Source: Chloroflexota bacterium (GTDB taxonomy: Bacteria > Chloroflexota > Anaerolineae > Aggregatilineales > Phototrophicaceae). Taken from it: a DNA stretch of 64,000 nt. The stretch lies in assembly GCA_020161935.1 (NCBI GenBank), contig JAIUNI010000009.1, forward strand, positions 62,001 to 126,000. The letters are read 5' to 3'. Of the stretch, positions 42,462 through 51,116 are shown one piece after another. The stretch's first letter is position 1. Each line of letters opens with the position of its first letter. The notes below the pieces were generated by a model. That model was not told the DNA's origin. It ran no database searches and saw only the letters and a list, made by a program, of their open reading frames with translations. A program made the position numbers and the translations under genes.

Positions 42462-42875
42462 TTACCCGGCTTGTTTAACAGACGTGCTGCTCAAGTGCGT
42501 GCGGGCTTCTTCAAGCGATTTGGTGAAAATGAACTTGGGTTTTTTGAATGCATTCGACCCCATATAGGTGATCGATAATACCTTTGCCATGCTGCTCATA
42601 AAATTGGCGAGGGTCGCAGGGGCGATATAAATGAGCTTGCCACCGTTGGGGTGCTGTATATTCGCAACTTTCCTGAAGCGATTAAGGGCATCAGGCGGGG
42701 GGAAACCCGCGTGACGGATGTCAAAAATAACATCGACTTTATATGAAACGCTGTCAAATAATTTCAGCATTTCCTCTGCCGCAGCGTCAAACTCGCGCCA
42801 TGTCCACGGTCGATCAAAAACGATCATCACAGCCCTTTTATCAGGGTTATCCCACGTTACGTTAATAGTCATCAT
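42462..42875 (-). CDS. STAS/SpoIIAA-like small protein, paralogue of 8553-8945
   Basis: The 137-residue product (start at 42875 or, one codon later, 42872) has the same order as the earlier paralogue: strand with WDNPDKRAVMIVFD, helix (WREFDAAAEEMLKLF), strand VDVIFDIRHAGF, strand GKLIYIAPA and final helix SLEEARTHL. No ribosome site is clear. It lies alone between the gene at 41757 and the TIR gene, transcribed away from the latter. Confidence 0.75.
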   Translation of the reverse strand: MMTINVTWDNPDKRAVMIVFDRPWTWREFDAAAEEMLKLFDSVSYKVDVIFDIRHAGFPPPDALNRFRKVANIQHPNGGKLIYIAPATLANFMSSMAKVLSITYMGSNAFKKPKFIFTKSLEEARTHLSSTSVKQAG

Positions 42876-43014
42876 CTACGCTATCTGTTTAGATTAATAA
42901 TTATTACACTAACTGTATTTTATACGATAAATCTCCGAATAGAAGGTTGCGTCTAGGCAATCTATAGTTTTTAAACCACCCGACTAGCTCATGTTGGCTA
43001 GGTCTCTTTTCCGG

Positions 43015-43020
43015 TATACT
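43015..43020 (+). promoter_or_regulatory. -10 box of the TIR gene
   Basis: TATACT lies 37 bases upstream of the ATG; TTGGCT 15 bases before it could be the -35, but the spacing is short. Confidence 0.3.
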
Positions 43021-43057
43021 CTCGGCAACAACTACCGGAAGGCCAGCAAACACACCC

Positions 43058-44467
43058 ATGTCGCACATTTTCATCAGTTATAGCAAGCAGGATATTGAAT
43101 TCACACGCTACCTCAAGACGCTGCTCGAAGCCGAGGGGTATGCGGTATGGGTGGATGAAGCCCGGCTGACACCCAGCGCACGGTGGTGGAAAACGATTGA
43201 ACAGAATATCGTGAACTGCAACGCTTTCGTGATTGTGATGTCGCCCAACGCTTACGAGTCGGATTGGGTCGAGCGTGAAATCCTGCTGGCGGAGAAAGAG
43301 AAACGCCCGATTATTCCGGTGCTGCTGGCGGGTGAGGCCTGGTCACGGCTGGCGAATATTCAGCATGTGGACATGCGCGGTGGGCTTCGGGCGAAACTGA
43401 CCGAGCATTTCTTGAACACCTTGAAATCGCATGTAGCACCGAAGACCCCTGAATTGACCTTCACAATTGGCTTCGGTGATATTCTGACGTATCCGGCGGA
43501 TGTGGCAGGATTTAAGTACGCGGGTGGCTTCCACGGGGTTGATAAAGTCGTCAGTGATAAACTAGTGGAAAAGGGCATTGAGGCCGAAACATTCGCGCCG
43601 AAAGAAACGGGCGAATACAAAGCGGTGGATACAGATGGTGCAATCGCGGCGGAGAAGGTGTTGTATGTGGCGACACCCAAAATGCGCTACTTGGGGTATA
43701 AGCAGCTCCGTACGTTCGCGCAGCGGATGATCGAATCGTTAAATGAAACCGCGCCGGATACCAAACATCTGGCGATGACGGCACACGGCGCAGGGTTTTC
43801 GCTGGACGAACAGGAAGCGATGCTGTCGATCTTCGCGGGACTGCGGGATGCGATGCAGGGCGGAAAGATGCCCAAGCAGTTGGAGAAAATTACGGTTGTC
43901 GAGATTAATACACGGCGGGTCAACCGTTTGCGGACGGCGATTGACCGTGTGATGAAAAAGGTTGATTACGCCACACCGCTCAATGACGGTTGGGGTTATA
44001 AGCTGAAGTACGAAGGCATGAGCGCCGAATCCGAGCCGGATGCGTTACAATCTGCGGGGGCGAAAAATGTTAAACCCCACGCATTCGTGGTGCTGCCTGC
44101 CAAAAATCAGGATGATGACTTGTTCGAGTATGGAATACAATCACCGGTACACGCGCATGGCTTACTGTGCGAGCGTTATGAGGATGTGGCGGAAGACCAG
44201 TATAGCGAACAGGTATTAACGACGATTAAAGAGAATATTGGCAACGCACAGGTGGTCATCGTCGAACTGACGAACGCCGACCCCGGTGTGTACTTGCAAC
44301 TGGGGTATGCGTGGGGGAAGGATTTGCCCACGATTCTGCTGCTTAAAGAGGGCGAAAAGTTTTATTTTGAAGTGCCGACCGAGGTTATCCGCTACCAGAA
44401 GATCAAGGATGCGGAATCATCGATCAGCGCCGTATTGGATACACTGAAAGCTGATGGGAAGATATGA
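43058..44467 (+). CDS. Three-part TIR protein: TIR, middle domain, deoxyribosyltransferase/TIR-like domain
   Basis: Residues 1 to about 125 are a TIR domain (SHIFISYSKQDIEFTRYLK, VWVDEARLTPSARWWKTIE, FVIVMSPNAYESDWVEREI). Residues about 135-300 form an unassigned alpha/beta domain with GGFHGVDK, VLYVATPKMRYLGYKQLR, TAHGAGFSLDEQEA and ITVVEINTRRV; its order suggests a macro or aminopeptidase-N-like fold (guess). Residues about 340-469 resemble nucleoside-deoxyribosyltransferase/TIR-like domains (HAFVVLPAKNQ, VVIVELTNADPGVYLQLGYAWG). TIR domains usually cleave NAD; by my alignment with SARM1 the catalytic Glu position is Trp44, and the C-terminal ELG is QLG (Q414). The gene overlaps plsC-like downstream by 4 bases. 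Likely a cytoplasmic nucleotide sensor or immune protein; activity uncertain. Confidence 0.85.
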   Translation: MSHIFISYSKQDIEFTRYLKTLLEAEGYAVWVDEARLTPSARWWKTIEQNIVNCNAFVIVMSPNAYESDWVEREILLAEKEKRPIIPVLLAGEAWSRLANIQHVDMRGGLRAKLTEHFLNTLKSHVAPKTPELTFTIGFGDILTYPADVAGFKYAGGFHGVDKVVSDKLVEKGIEAETFAPKETGEYKAVDTDGAIAAEKVLYVATPKMRYLGYKQLRTFAQRMIESLNETAPDTKHLAMTAHGAGFSLDEQEAMLSIFAGLRDAMQGGKMPKQLEKITVVEINTRRVNRLRTAIDRVMKKVDYATPLNDGWGYKLKYEGMSAESEPDALQSAGAKNVKPHAFVVLPAKNQDDDLFEYGIQSPVHAHGLLCERYEDVAEDQYSEQVLTTIKENIGNAQVVIVELTNADPGVYLQLGYAWGKDLPTILLLKEGEKFYFEVPTEVIRYQKIKDAESSISAVLDTLKADGKI

Positions 44468-45078
44468 GTTATTCGGATGGGCGTGCGCCAGAAGCAAACC
44501 TCTTTATCTCATGGTTAGCACGCTTCATTTTCTGGGTGGTCGGTTGGAAGGTTACGGGGAAAGTCCCTAATTTCCCGAAGATGCTGCTGATCGGTGTGCC
44601 GCACACCTCGAATTGGGATGGCGCGATTTTTTACGTGTTCTCTTTAGCAATACGGACGCACATCAAGTTCATTGGCAAGCATACGCTGTTCAAGTTCCCA
44701 TTTGGCGGGCTGATGCGCTTTGCAGGTGGGATTCCGGTTAACCGCAGCACGACGCTGAACGCGGTTGACCAGATTGTCGACCAGTTCAACCAGCACGAAC
44801 GGATGGCTGTGATCGTCGCGCCGGAAGGGACGCGCAGCCTAACCAAACACTGGAAAACGGGTTTCTACTATATTGCACTCAAGGCGCAGGTGCCGATTGT
44901 GCTGGGATATGTCGATTATTCGCGCAAAGAGGTTGGGCTTGGGCCAAACTTTATGCCAACGGGCAATATTGTTGAGGACTTCAAGATCATCCAAGCCTTT
45001 TATGCGGATAAAGTTGGGCGGCACCCCGAAAAGCAGGGGCCTGTGGTACTACCCCCGCGCGAGTTGGCAAATAAATAG
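44464..45078 (+). CDS. 1-acyl-glycerol-3-phosphate acyltransferase-like protein (PlsC family)
   Basis: The 204-residue protein has the acyltransferase motifs HTSNWD (HX4D catalytic pair), FAGGIPVNR (substrate loop) and APEGTRS (motif III), with one membrane-associated helix at the start (WLARFIFWVVGWKV). It would transfer an acyl chain onto a lysophospholipid or related alcohol at the inner face of the membrane. The ATG overlaps the stop of the TIR gene, so translation is probably coupled. Members this short without other domains are common next to lipid genes; the TIR partner is unusual. Confidence 0.92.
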   Translation: MSYSDGRAPEANLFISWLARFIFWVVGWKVTGKVPNFPKMLLIGVPHTSNWDGAIFYVFSLAIRTHIKFIGKHTLFKFPFGGLMRFAGGIPVNRSTTLNAVDQIVDQFNQHERMAVIVAPEGTRSLTKHWKTGFYYIALKAQVPIVLGYVDYSRKEVGLGPNFMPTGNIVEDFKIIQAFYADKVGRHPEKQGPVVLPPRELANK

Positions 45079-45223
45079 GCGACGCGCATGTGGCACGCCT
45101 GCTTCCAACAGGATGATATTCCTCTTTTAAAGACGCACTAAGACCAATGCGTTGGCCTACTTGCCGCCAGCATGAGTACAATAGCGGCAGTGTTCAGGAA
45201 CAACTAGACAACAGGATAATCAC

Positions 45224-46330
45224 ATGCTCAAAGCTGATTACGCCGCACGGCAGGCCAAGCTGCGGGAAATTGCCGGAGTCGACGCGGTGGCGCTGGTTCC
45301 GGGGTTCAATATGTACTATTTTACAGGCTTAGAGTTCCACCTGTCGGAGCGTCCGGTGGTGGCGATTTTGAAGCCAGACGGCGATCTGTCGTTCATCATC
45401 CCCGAATTGGAAGTGCCAAAGCTCAACCAACGACCGGATCTTGAAGCGCGGGCGTTCGCGTGGTCGGATACAAACGGATATGCGGATGCGTTCCGCGAGG
45501 CGGTGAGTGAACTCGGCTTGAACGGCATCACGCTTGGCGTAGACGGATTGACGATGCGTGTGACCGAGCTGCTGGAATTCCAAAAGAATGCCGCGACGAT
45601 GAAGGTCAGCGCGATTGAACGGCAGATCATCCGCATTATGGCGATGAAGACACCGGAAGAAGTGGAGTCGATGCGGAAGGCTGCCCGGATCAGTGAGGCC
45701 GCCCTCGATAAGTTGATGGCATGGGTACAGCCGGGGATGACCGAACGGCAGATCGCGACCCGCTTGAGCGAAGAAATGGGCGCACTGGGCAGTGAAGGTC
45801 ACGCCTTTGAACCGCTGGTACAAGCAGGGCCGAACAGCGCTTTACCCCACGGGATGCTCAGTGACCGCGAACTCGGCGCGGATGAATTCCTGCTGATTGA
45901 TTTTGGTGGACGCTACAACGGTTATCCGGCGGATATTACCCGCACCTTCTGCCTCGGTACACCAACAGCCGAGATGCAGAAGATGTATGACACGGTGAAG
46001 GCCGCGAACGAAGCGGCGATCAAAGCCAGCGGGCCGGGTGTGGCGATGGGCGACGTGGATAAAGCGGCGCGGGATGTGATTACGGCGGCGGGATACGGGG
46101 CGTATTTTATCCACCGCACCGGACACGGCCTCGGCCTCGCGGGGCATGAGATGATCCCGCAAATTGCCGAGGGTGTAACCGACCTGCTCGAACCCGGTAT
46201 GGCTTTCACCATTGAACCGGGGGTTTATGTGCCGGGGTTAGGTGGTGTACGGGTTGAGGACGATGTGGTGGTGACGGAAACGGGTATTGACGTGCTGACC
46301 AGTTACCCGAAGGTCTTTAAGCGCGGGTAA
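45224..46330 (+). CDS. M24-family Xaa-Pro aminopeptidase
   Basis: AGGA is 7 bases before the ATG. The 368-residue protein has a creatinase/prolidase N-terminal domain (1-130) and the pita-bread metallopeptidase: DFGGRYNGYPADITRTF (two Asp ligands), HRTGHGLGLAGHE (His), TIEPGVYV (Glu) and GVRVEDDVVV (Glu). It removes the N-terminal residue before proline or cleaves X-Pro dipeptides. Likely cytoplasmic with two Mn or Co ions. The last codons overlap a small minus-strand gene. Confidence 0.93.
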   Translation: MLKADYAARQAKLREIAGVDAVALVPGFNMYYFTGLEFHLSERPVVAILKPDGDLSFIIPELEVPKLNQRPDLEARAFAWSDTNGYADAFREAVSELGLNGITLGVDGLTMRVTELLEFQKNAATMKVSAIERQIIRIMAMKTPEEVESMRKAARISEAALDKLMAWVQPGMTERQIATRLSEEMGALGSEGHAFEPLVQAGPNSALPHGMLSDRELGADEFLLIDFGGRYNGYPADITRTFCLGTPTAEMQKMYDTVKAANEAAIKASGPGVAMGDVDKAARDVITAAGYGAYFIHRTGHGLGLAGHEMIPQIAEGVTDLLEPGMAFTIEPGVYVPGLGGVRVEDDVVVTETGIDVLTSYPKVFKRG

Positions 46331-46511
46331 TATCATCATCGCGTTCGACGGCGCTGACTTCTTGGGTGCTGGAGATAATGGTGAGGGCTTCGATCTCCTG
46401 CGTCATCAAATGCTCGTCGTAAAATTCAATGTACGAGACGGATCGCTCCGGTTCGTCATCAGGCGAGCGAAGGCTTGTTGGGTCTAATGGCTGCATTCGT
46501 TGATACTCCAT
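46317..46511 (-). CDS. Small acidic protein, unknown
   Basis: A 64-residue frame (MEYQRMQPLDPTS start, acidic with EEPERS/DDDITRA-like ends) overlaps the tail of the M24 gene by 14 bases on the opposite strand. AGAAG stands 5 bases before the ATG, so translation is possible. No homologous domain is recognised. It may be spurious. Confidence 0.4.
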   Translation of the reverse strand: MEYQRMQPLDPTSLRSPDDEPERSVSYIEFYDEHLMTQEIEALTIISSTQEVSAVERDDDITRA

Positions 46512-46580
46512 AAATTCTTCTCAGAGTATAACGCTGAATGTGGTGGTCAACGCCCCCAATAAGTGGGTATCTGAGGGCAA

Positions 46581-46620
46581 CAAAAAAGAGGCCGATCATT
46601 TTATCCGGCCTCTTTTTGTT
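46581..46620. terminator. Bidirectional terminator between the M24 side and the secreted protein gene
   Basis: AAAAAGAGGCC (46583-46593) and GGCCTCTTTTT (46607-46617) form an 11-bp stem with A-tract and T-tract on either side. On the minus strand it follows the secreted protein gene, which ends at 46662. Confidence 0.88.
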
Positions 46621-46661
46621 TTTAGTGATACGGAAGCAGCATGTGCATCCCTACACGGGTA

Positions 46662-47726
46662 TTATTGCATACCGCCCATCATGCCACCAACGAGGGTCAT
46701 GAGGTCAGCGAACTTGGCAACCGGAGCGCCCGCCGGAGCGGTGACGGTCTGCGTTTCGCCCAAGCCGGTGTAATTCATGCTCAGGGTGATATTGATCGAG
46801 GTCGGTGCTTCGCTGGTTGAATCTTCGCCAGCCGCGTCCAGAGCCGCGAGGGTGCTGCCGGGAACTGAAACGTTGGCGGTGATCGAGCCAATCTTGTCAC
46901 CGTTCAGGGTGTAGGTCACTTCGATTTTGGCATCCTTCAACGATTCAATAGCAGCGGTTTGTTCGGGGGTTAATTCCGAGGCTGCTTCGCCTTCCGAGGC
47001 CAGCGCTTGGAATTCGGGGTCGCTGAACAGACCGGGCAGATCGATGGTGCCGCTGAAGGTGTCGCCGCTGCGGGTGTATTGCAGGTGCTTGCTCACAAGA
47101 GCCTGAATCTTGGCAAGGTCTTCGGTGCCGGAGAGGACATCACCGCTGTCTTCGATAGATGAAGCCGCCATGCCACCCGCATTGGTCAGGGTATCAATCA
47201 AGTCCAAACCTGCCCAGCTATTGGGAATTCCCATTTGTTGCAGGTAAGGAGCAATCGCAGCCGGGAGCTTGGAGAAGTCGATGTAGCCCACACCATCTAC
47301 CAGAATGAGGTTGAGGACCAGCGGTTCGCCACCAGTCATAGCCGCAGCTTCGGCAGGCAGACCAATGCTCAGATTCAATTCGCCGCTGAAGCTCTTGACA
47401 CCTTCGGTCAATGAGGCAATCGCAGCCGTTGCATCCGACATGGCGCTCATGTCGGTCATGCCAGCCATGTTGACACCATTGAACTTGCCATCAGCCTTGA
47501 TGGTGAGGTTTACTGCCTGTGAAGGATCTTCGGCTTGAATATCAATCGTCGTGTCGAGGGTAAACGCGCCAGAGGACGACGCTGCGGTATTGGTGAACGC
47601 TGTGGTGAGTGCCGTGCAGTCATCACCAGAAAGATTGCCGCAAACCGCGTCCTGCGCCATAGCGCCCGGTACGAGTGCGACGAGCAGTACAAACAGCATA
47701 CACAATGCAAGCAAACGCGACTTCAT
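46662..47726 (-). CDS. Secreted LppX/LprG-like protein
   Basis: The start at 47726 follows AAGGAG at 6 bases. The 354-residue product has a Sec signal (KSRLLALCMLFVLLVALVPGAMA, cleavage near AMA-QD). The mature part has long amphipathic strands (LTIKADGKFNGVNMAG, FSGELNLSIGLP, LVLNLILVDGVGYIDFSKLP) that fit a lipid-binding LppX-type half barrel with repeated Ala/Gly turns. Acidic helical linkers occur near 235-265. No lipobox Cys is present, although a Cys follows the cleavage site at AQDAVC. It stands alone with terminators on both sides. Role unknown. Confidence 0.7.
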   Translation of the reverse strand: MKSRLLALCMLFVLLVALVPGAMAQDAVCGNLSGDDCTALTTAFTNTAASSSGAFTLDTTIDIQAEDPSQAVNLTIKADGKFNGVNMAGMTDMSAMSDATAAIASLTEGVKSFSGELNLSIGLPAEAAAMTGGEPLVLNLILVDGVGYIDFSKLPAAIAPYLQQMGIPNSWAGLDLIDTLTNAGGMAASSIEDSGDVLSGTEDLAKIQALVSKHLQYTRSGDTFSGTIDLPGLFSDPEFQALASEGEAASELTPEQTAAIESLKDAKIEVTYTLNGDKIGSITANVSVPGSTLAALDAAGEDSTSEAPTSINITLSMNYTGLGETQTVTAPAGAPVAKFADLMTLVGGMMGGMQ

Positions 47727-47856
47727 AAATTTCTCCTTATAGTGTGCATGTAAGGGCATTTCTGCCTACAATGTCATTATATCTGTAATCTGTACGATTG
47801 ATATGTGAGAAAAGTTCTAGAGATTTCTCCCCCATATGATTGAGACAACATGAGCG

Positions 47857-49101
47857 TTAGATGAGCGCAGACGCGACGAGTTCGATAATTGCTTCGGCAA
47901 TACGGGTTTTGGTCGCCAGCGCGAGCGGGGTTTGGCTGCCATCCGCGCCGAGGATGACGACGCGGTTGGTATCGACCTCAAAGCCCGCGTCGGCTGCGGT
48001 GATGTCGTTGGCAATCAGGAAGTCCAGCCCTTTGCGTTCCAGCTTGGCACGGGCGTGGGTGAGCAGGTGTTCACTTTCGGCGGCGAAGCCCACCACGACG
48101 CGGGGGATACCCTGCGCGGCACGCTGTTCTTTCACGCTCATGAGGATGTCGGGCGTGCGGGCGAGGGTGATGACCGGCGCTTCATCCGAGTCATCCTTCT
48201 TTTTGATCTTCTGATCGGCACGGTCTTTGGGACGGAAGTCCGCGACGGCTGCGGCCATAAGCAGCGCGTCGGCTTTGGTGATGTGTTCGAGGACGGCCTG
48301 CTGCATTTCACCCGCGCTGGCGACCGGAATGCCATTTACACCGACCGGAATGGGTAAGTCACTGGCGGTAATCAGTGTAACCGCAGCACCCGCATCGAGC
48401 GCGGCTTGGGCAAGGGCGTAACCCTGTTTGCCGCTGGAACGGTTGGTGATAAAGCGCACGGGGTCAAGCGGTTCGCGCGTGCCACCTGCCGTGACGACGA
48501 CTTGCTTACCCGCCAGTGTGCCGGTTTTCGCCAACGCGAGACGGATATGACCGATAAGGGTTGAAGTTTCCGGCAGACGACCTTTACCGGCGAGGCCAGA
48601 GGCAAAGCGTCCAGTTTCCGGCTCGATGATGATCGCGCCCTGACCGCGCAGCAAAGCGAGGTTGGCCTGTGTGGCGGGGTGGTCATACATGCCGCCATCC
48701 ATCGCCGGAGCGACGACGACCGGACAGCGAGCCGCCAGCGCCGTGACACTGAGCAGGTCATCGGCGAGGCCGTGCGCCAGTTTCGCCATTGTGTTGGCGG
48801 TCGCAGGGGCGACGACCAGCAGCGACGCGCCTTCCGCAAGGCCGACATGCGCGATGTGGGTGGGCAAGCCGCCGGAGGAGTCGGTTTGCCAGAGATTGTT
48901 ATACACAGGGCGACCGGTGACGGCTTGAAAGGTCAGCGGTGTGACGAAACGTTCAGCCGCTTCGGTCATAATGACATCGACGGCAGCACCAGCCTGTGTG
49001 AGTTTGCTGGCGAGGTCAACCGCTTTATAGGCGGCGATGCTGCCCGTGACGGCGAGAAGAATGCGTTTGTTTTGCAGTAGGGTAATTGTTTCTTGTGCCA
49101 T
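47857..49101 (-). CDS. coaBC: Phosphopantothenoylcysteine decarboxylase / ligase (CoaBC)
   Basis: The start at 49101 (MAQETITLLQNKRILLAVTG) lies after the terminator stem of the upstream gene; an ATG at 49143 would be inside it. The 414-residue protein has an N-terminal flavodoxin-like decarboxylase (VTGSIAAYKAVDL, VAPATANTMAKLAHG) and a C-terminal synthetase (VTAGGTREPLDPVRFITN, VGFAAESE, KGLDFLIAND). It makes 4'-phosphopantetheine for CoA. In the decarboxylase the usual PAMN is PAMD (near 132) and the usual catalytic Cys before the GxGR lid is Ser (ASGLAGKGR, near 168). Some related proteins may keep activity with this pattern. Confidence 0.92.
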   Translation of the reverse strand: MAQETITLLQNKRILLAVTGSIAAYKAVDLASKLTQAGAAVDVIMTEAAERFVTPLTFQAVTGRPVYNNLWQTDSSGGLPTHIAHVGLAEGASLLVVAPATANTMAKLAHGLADDLLSVTALAARCPVVVAPAMDGGMYDHPATQANLALLRGQGAIIIEPETGRFASGLAGKGRLPETSTLIGHIRLALAKTGTLAGKQVVVTAGGTREPLDPVRFITNRSSGKQGYALAQAALDAGAAVTLITASDLPIPVGVNGIPVASAGEMQQAVLEHITKADALLMAAAVADFRPKDRADQKIKKKDDSDEAPVITLARTPDILMSVKEQRAAQGIPRVVVGFAAESEHLLTHARAKLERKGLDFLIANDITAADAGFEVDTNRVVILGADGSQTPLALATKTRIAEAIIELVASALI

Positions 49102-49120
49102 GAGGTTTGGTATTAAAAGA

Positions 49121-49147
49121 ATAAGGGGTGTTGTCAATAACACCCCT
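49121..49147 (-). terminator. Terminator after the SH3/DUF4397 protein gene
   Basis: AGGGGTGTT (49124-49132) and AACACCCCT (49139-49147) form a 9-bp stem, with loop GTCAAT, followed on the minus strand by TTATTCTTTTA. It lies 26 bases after the stop at 49174. Confidence 0.85.
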
Positions 49148-49173
49148 GCTCATTCGTATACGAAGGCCGCCGC

Positions 49174-51039
49174 TTATCCGCCTACGTACAGCGGCAGTGT
49201 GGTCGGTAAGACAGTGGTTCCAGCGCGGGTGATGCGGATGATGTTCGCCTGCGCCAAGACCCAACCTTCGGTGCGTGTGCCGGTGTTGGGGTTGATGAAG
49301 CGTACGCGCACCCACTGCCCGTTGTTGTTGCGTCCCAACACTTCGATTTCGGTCGAGCGCGGGAGCTGGATAATCAAGCCTGCGTCGGGGCTGGGATTGG
49401 CGCGAATATTCGCGTTGGACATCAGCAGGCCGCTGAAGGTACGCTGTAACGATAAGCCGCTGCCGTAATCTTGCAGGACGAGCGCACGGACAGGCGGATT
49501 ACCGCTGGGCGAACCCATGACGATGAAGGTGTAAACCACACCGGGGACGACCTGTAGATTGGTGCTGGATGTGAGCGAGTTGGTCGCGCCGGAGGGAATG
49601 AAATTGATCTGGTTGTACAAACCGGGTGGCAGGTCGCCGGTGCTGGCATCCTTGCCGAAGGCCGCCGCGTTCACCAAGTTGATGCCGGGTGGCGGGGCGG
49701 GTGTGGGTGTCGGCGCGGGAGTGGGAATGATGTCGTCTACGATTTTGATTTCGGGCAGCGGGTAGGCATTGGTGTAGGCCGAAATTGCTTGGACACCCTC
49801 GGCGGCGTTGATGACACGGATACGGGCTAACCCGCGCTGTGTTTCCGACAGATCATCTGCCAGCAGCGCCATCATGACCTCGCCGTTTTCGGTTTCAAAC
49901 ACAATGGGGTTATTGGCTGGCGGCGCGTTCGGATCAACCGGAACTGCGGCGAGTGCTGCGACTGCGGCGGTGTTCTGCGGGTTGGAATTGACGAGCAGCA
50001 GCGTGTAGTCAATCTGTCTGCTGTTCTGGTCGCTGCGTGACAAGCTCCCACGCGCTAAGGGAACGGCGTTCGGGTCGTTGGGTTTGTCACCAAAGCGGCG
50101 GATGGTGATGGTATGGCTGTAGTCCGCCATGCCGAGGTACTCGGTGTAGTCGCCGTAATTGACGCGGCTGGCGACCAAGCGCTCATCAAAATAGACATCC
50201 ACGACGGCGGTGCTGTGGGCGGCGTGGATAACACGGATGCGTACCCCATTTTCGACCGGCGGTTCCAGCGGGGCGCTGATGACGAAGGTACGGGTTTGGG
50301 CTGAAAGAACACCGACTTGCCCCGTGATACCGGATGGTGTGACGTTCGGAACGACGATAAACGTGTACAGCGTATTCGAGTAGAAGTTAATTTCACCGAG
50401 GCGTTCAATGACGGGCGGTTCGTTGGAGGGCGCGGCATCGGCGTTTAAGACGGCGAGGGTGTAAGCCTGCGTCGGTAAGTCAATCGTGCCGAAGGGCTGG
50501 CGCAAGCCAATCTGGTACATCAGCGCTTCGCCGGATGGGTAGCCGATGCTGATACGCGAGGGCGTGCCGACGGCGAGGTGAACAGCAGTAATACGAGTCT
50601 TGCCAAGCTGGATCGGGCTGCGGTCGTCATTAATGATAAATACCGCGCCGGATTGGTTGATGGTTACACCGGCTGCGCCACCGTTGCTGAACTGGGTCTG
50701 GTAGATGACGGCGGTTTGGCTGCCGTTGGGCGCAAGGTCGATCAGAATGTCCGCGATGGGTGCCGATAATGCATCTGTCCCCGCGATCCGCACCGCGAGC
50801 GCGTGCCGACCAGCGGCAACCACGAAGTAAGTGGTGGCCTGTTCGGGCGCGAGGTTAAAGGCGATACGTTCATCATCCAAGTACACATCGACCGCGCCGA
50901 TACCGGGCAGCGCGTTCACGATGCGAAGGCTTCCGGTATTCACGCCGGACTGCGCCAGCACTTTGGGACTGCCGGGGAACGAGATCGCTAAGGCGGATAG
51001 CAGAACCGTAACCAGTAGAAGAAAGACTTTTTTGAGCAT
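49174..51039 (-). CDS. Secreted DUF4397 protein with C-terminal SH3 domain
   Basis: The 621-residue protein has a signal peptide (KKVFLLLVTVLLSALAISFPG) and four DUF4397-type repeats of about 110 residues. Examples are SLRIVNALPGIGAVDVYLDDE and VRIRVIHAAHSTAVVDVYFDE, each with a strand ending in VDVYxD. A Pro-rich linker (TPAPTPTPAP, near 435) is followed by NLVNAAAFG and a bacterial SH3 domain at about 540-605 (NIRANPSPDAG, EIEVLGRNNNGQWVRVRF). DUF4397 proteins are surface proteins of unknown ligand; the SH3 end probably binds wall polymer. It forms a pair with the next gene upstream. Confidence 0.9.
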   Translation of the reverse strand: MLKKVFLLLVTVLLSALAISFPGSPKVLAQSGVNTGSLRIVNALPGIGAVDVYLDDERIAFNLAPEQATTYFVVAAGRHALAVRIAGTDALSAPIADILIDLAPNGSQTAVIYQTQFSNGGAAGVTINQSGAVFIINDDRSPIQLGKTRITAVHLAVGTPSRISIGYPSGEALMYQIGLRQPFGTIDLPTQAYTLAVLNADAAPSNEPPVIERLGEINFYSNTLYTFIVVPNVTPSGITGQVGVLSAQTRTFVISAPLEPPVENGVRIRVIHAAHSTAVVDVYFDERLVASRVNYGDYTEYLGMADYSHTITIRRFGDKPNDPNAVPLARGSLSRSDQNSRQIDYTLLLVNSNPQNTAAVAALAAVPVDPNAPPANNPIVFETENGEVMMALLADDLSETQRGLARIRVINAAEGVQAISAYTNAYPLPEIKIVDDIIPTPAPTPTPAPPPGINLVNAAAFGKDASTGDLPPGLYNQINFIPSGATNSLTSSTNLQVVPGVVYTFIVMGSPSGNPPVRALVLQDYGSGLSLQRTFSGLLMSNANIRANPSPDAGLIIQLPRSTEIEVLGRNNNGQWVRVRFINPNTGTRTEGWVLAQANIIRITRAGTTVLPTTLPLYVGG

Positions 51040-51073
51040 AAATCATGCACCCGTTTTCGATTGACAGTCTAAT

Positions 51074-51097
51074 GAGGGGTGATGGTGTTCACCCCTC
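51074..51097 (-). terminator. Possible stem-loop after the DUF4397 lipoprotein gene
   Basis: GAGGGGTGA and TCACCCCTC pair over 9 bases, but no T-run follows on the minus strand, so it may be a processing signal. It lies between the two DUF4397 genes. Confidence 0.5.
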
Positions 51098-51116
51098 TCG
51101 AAGCGGTTAAAGGTTA

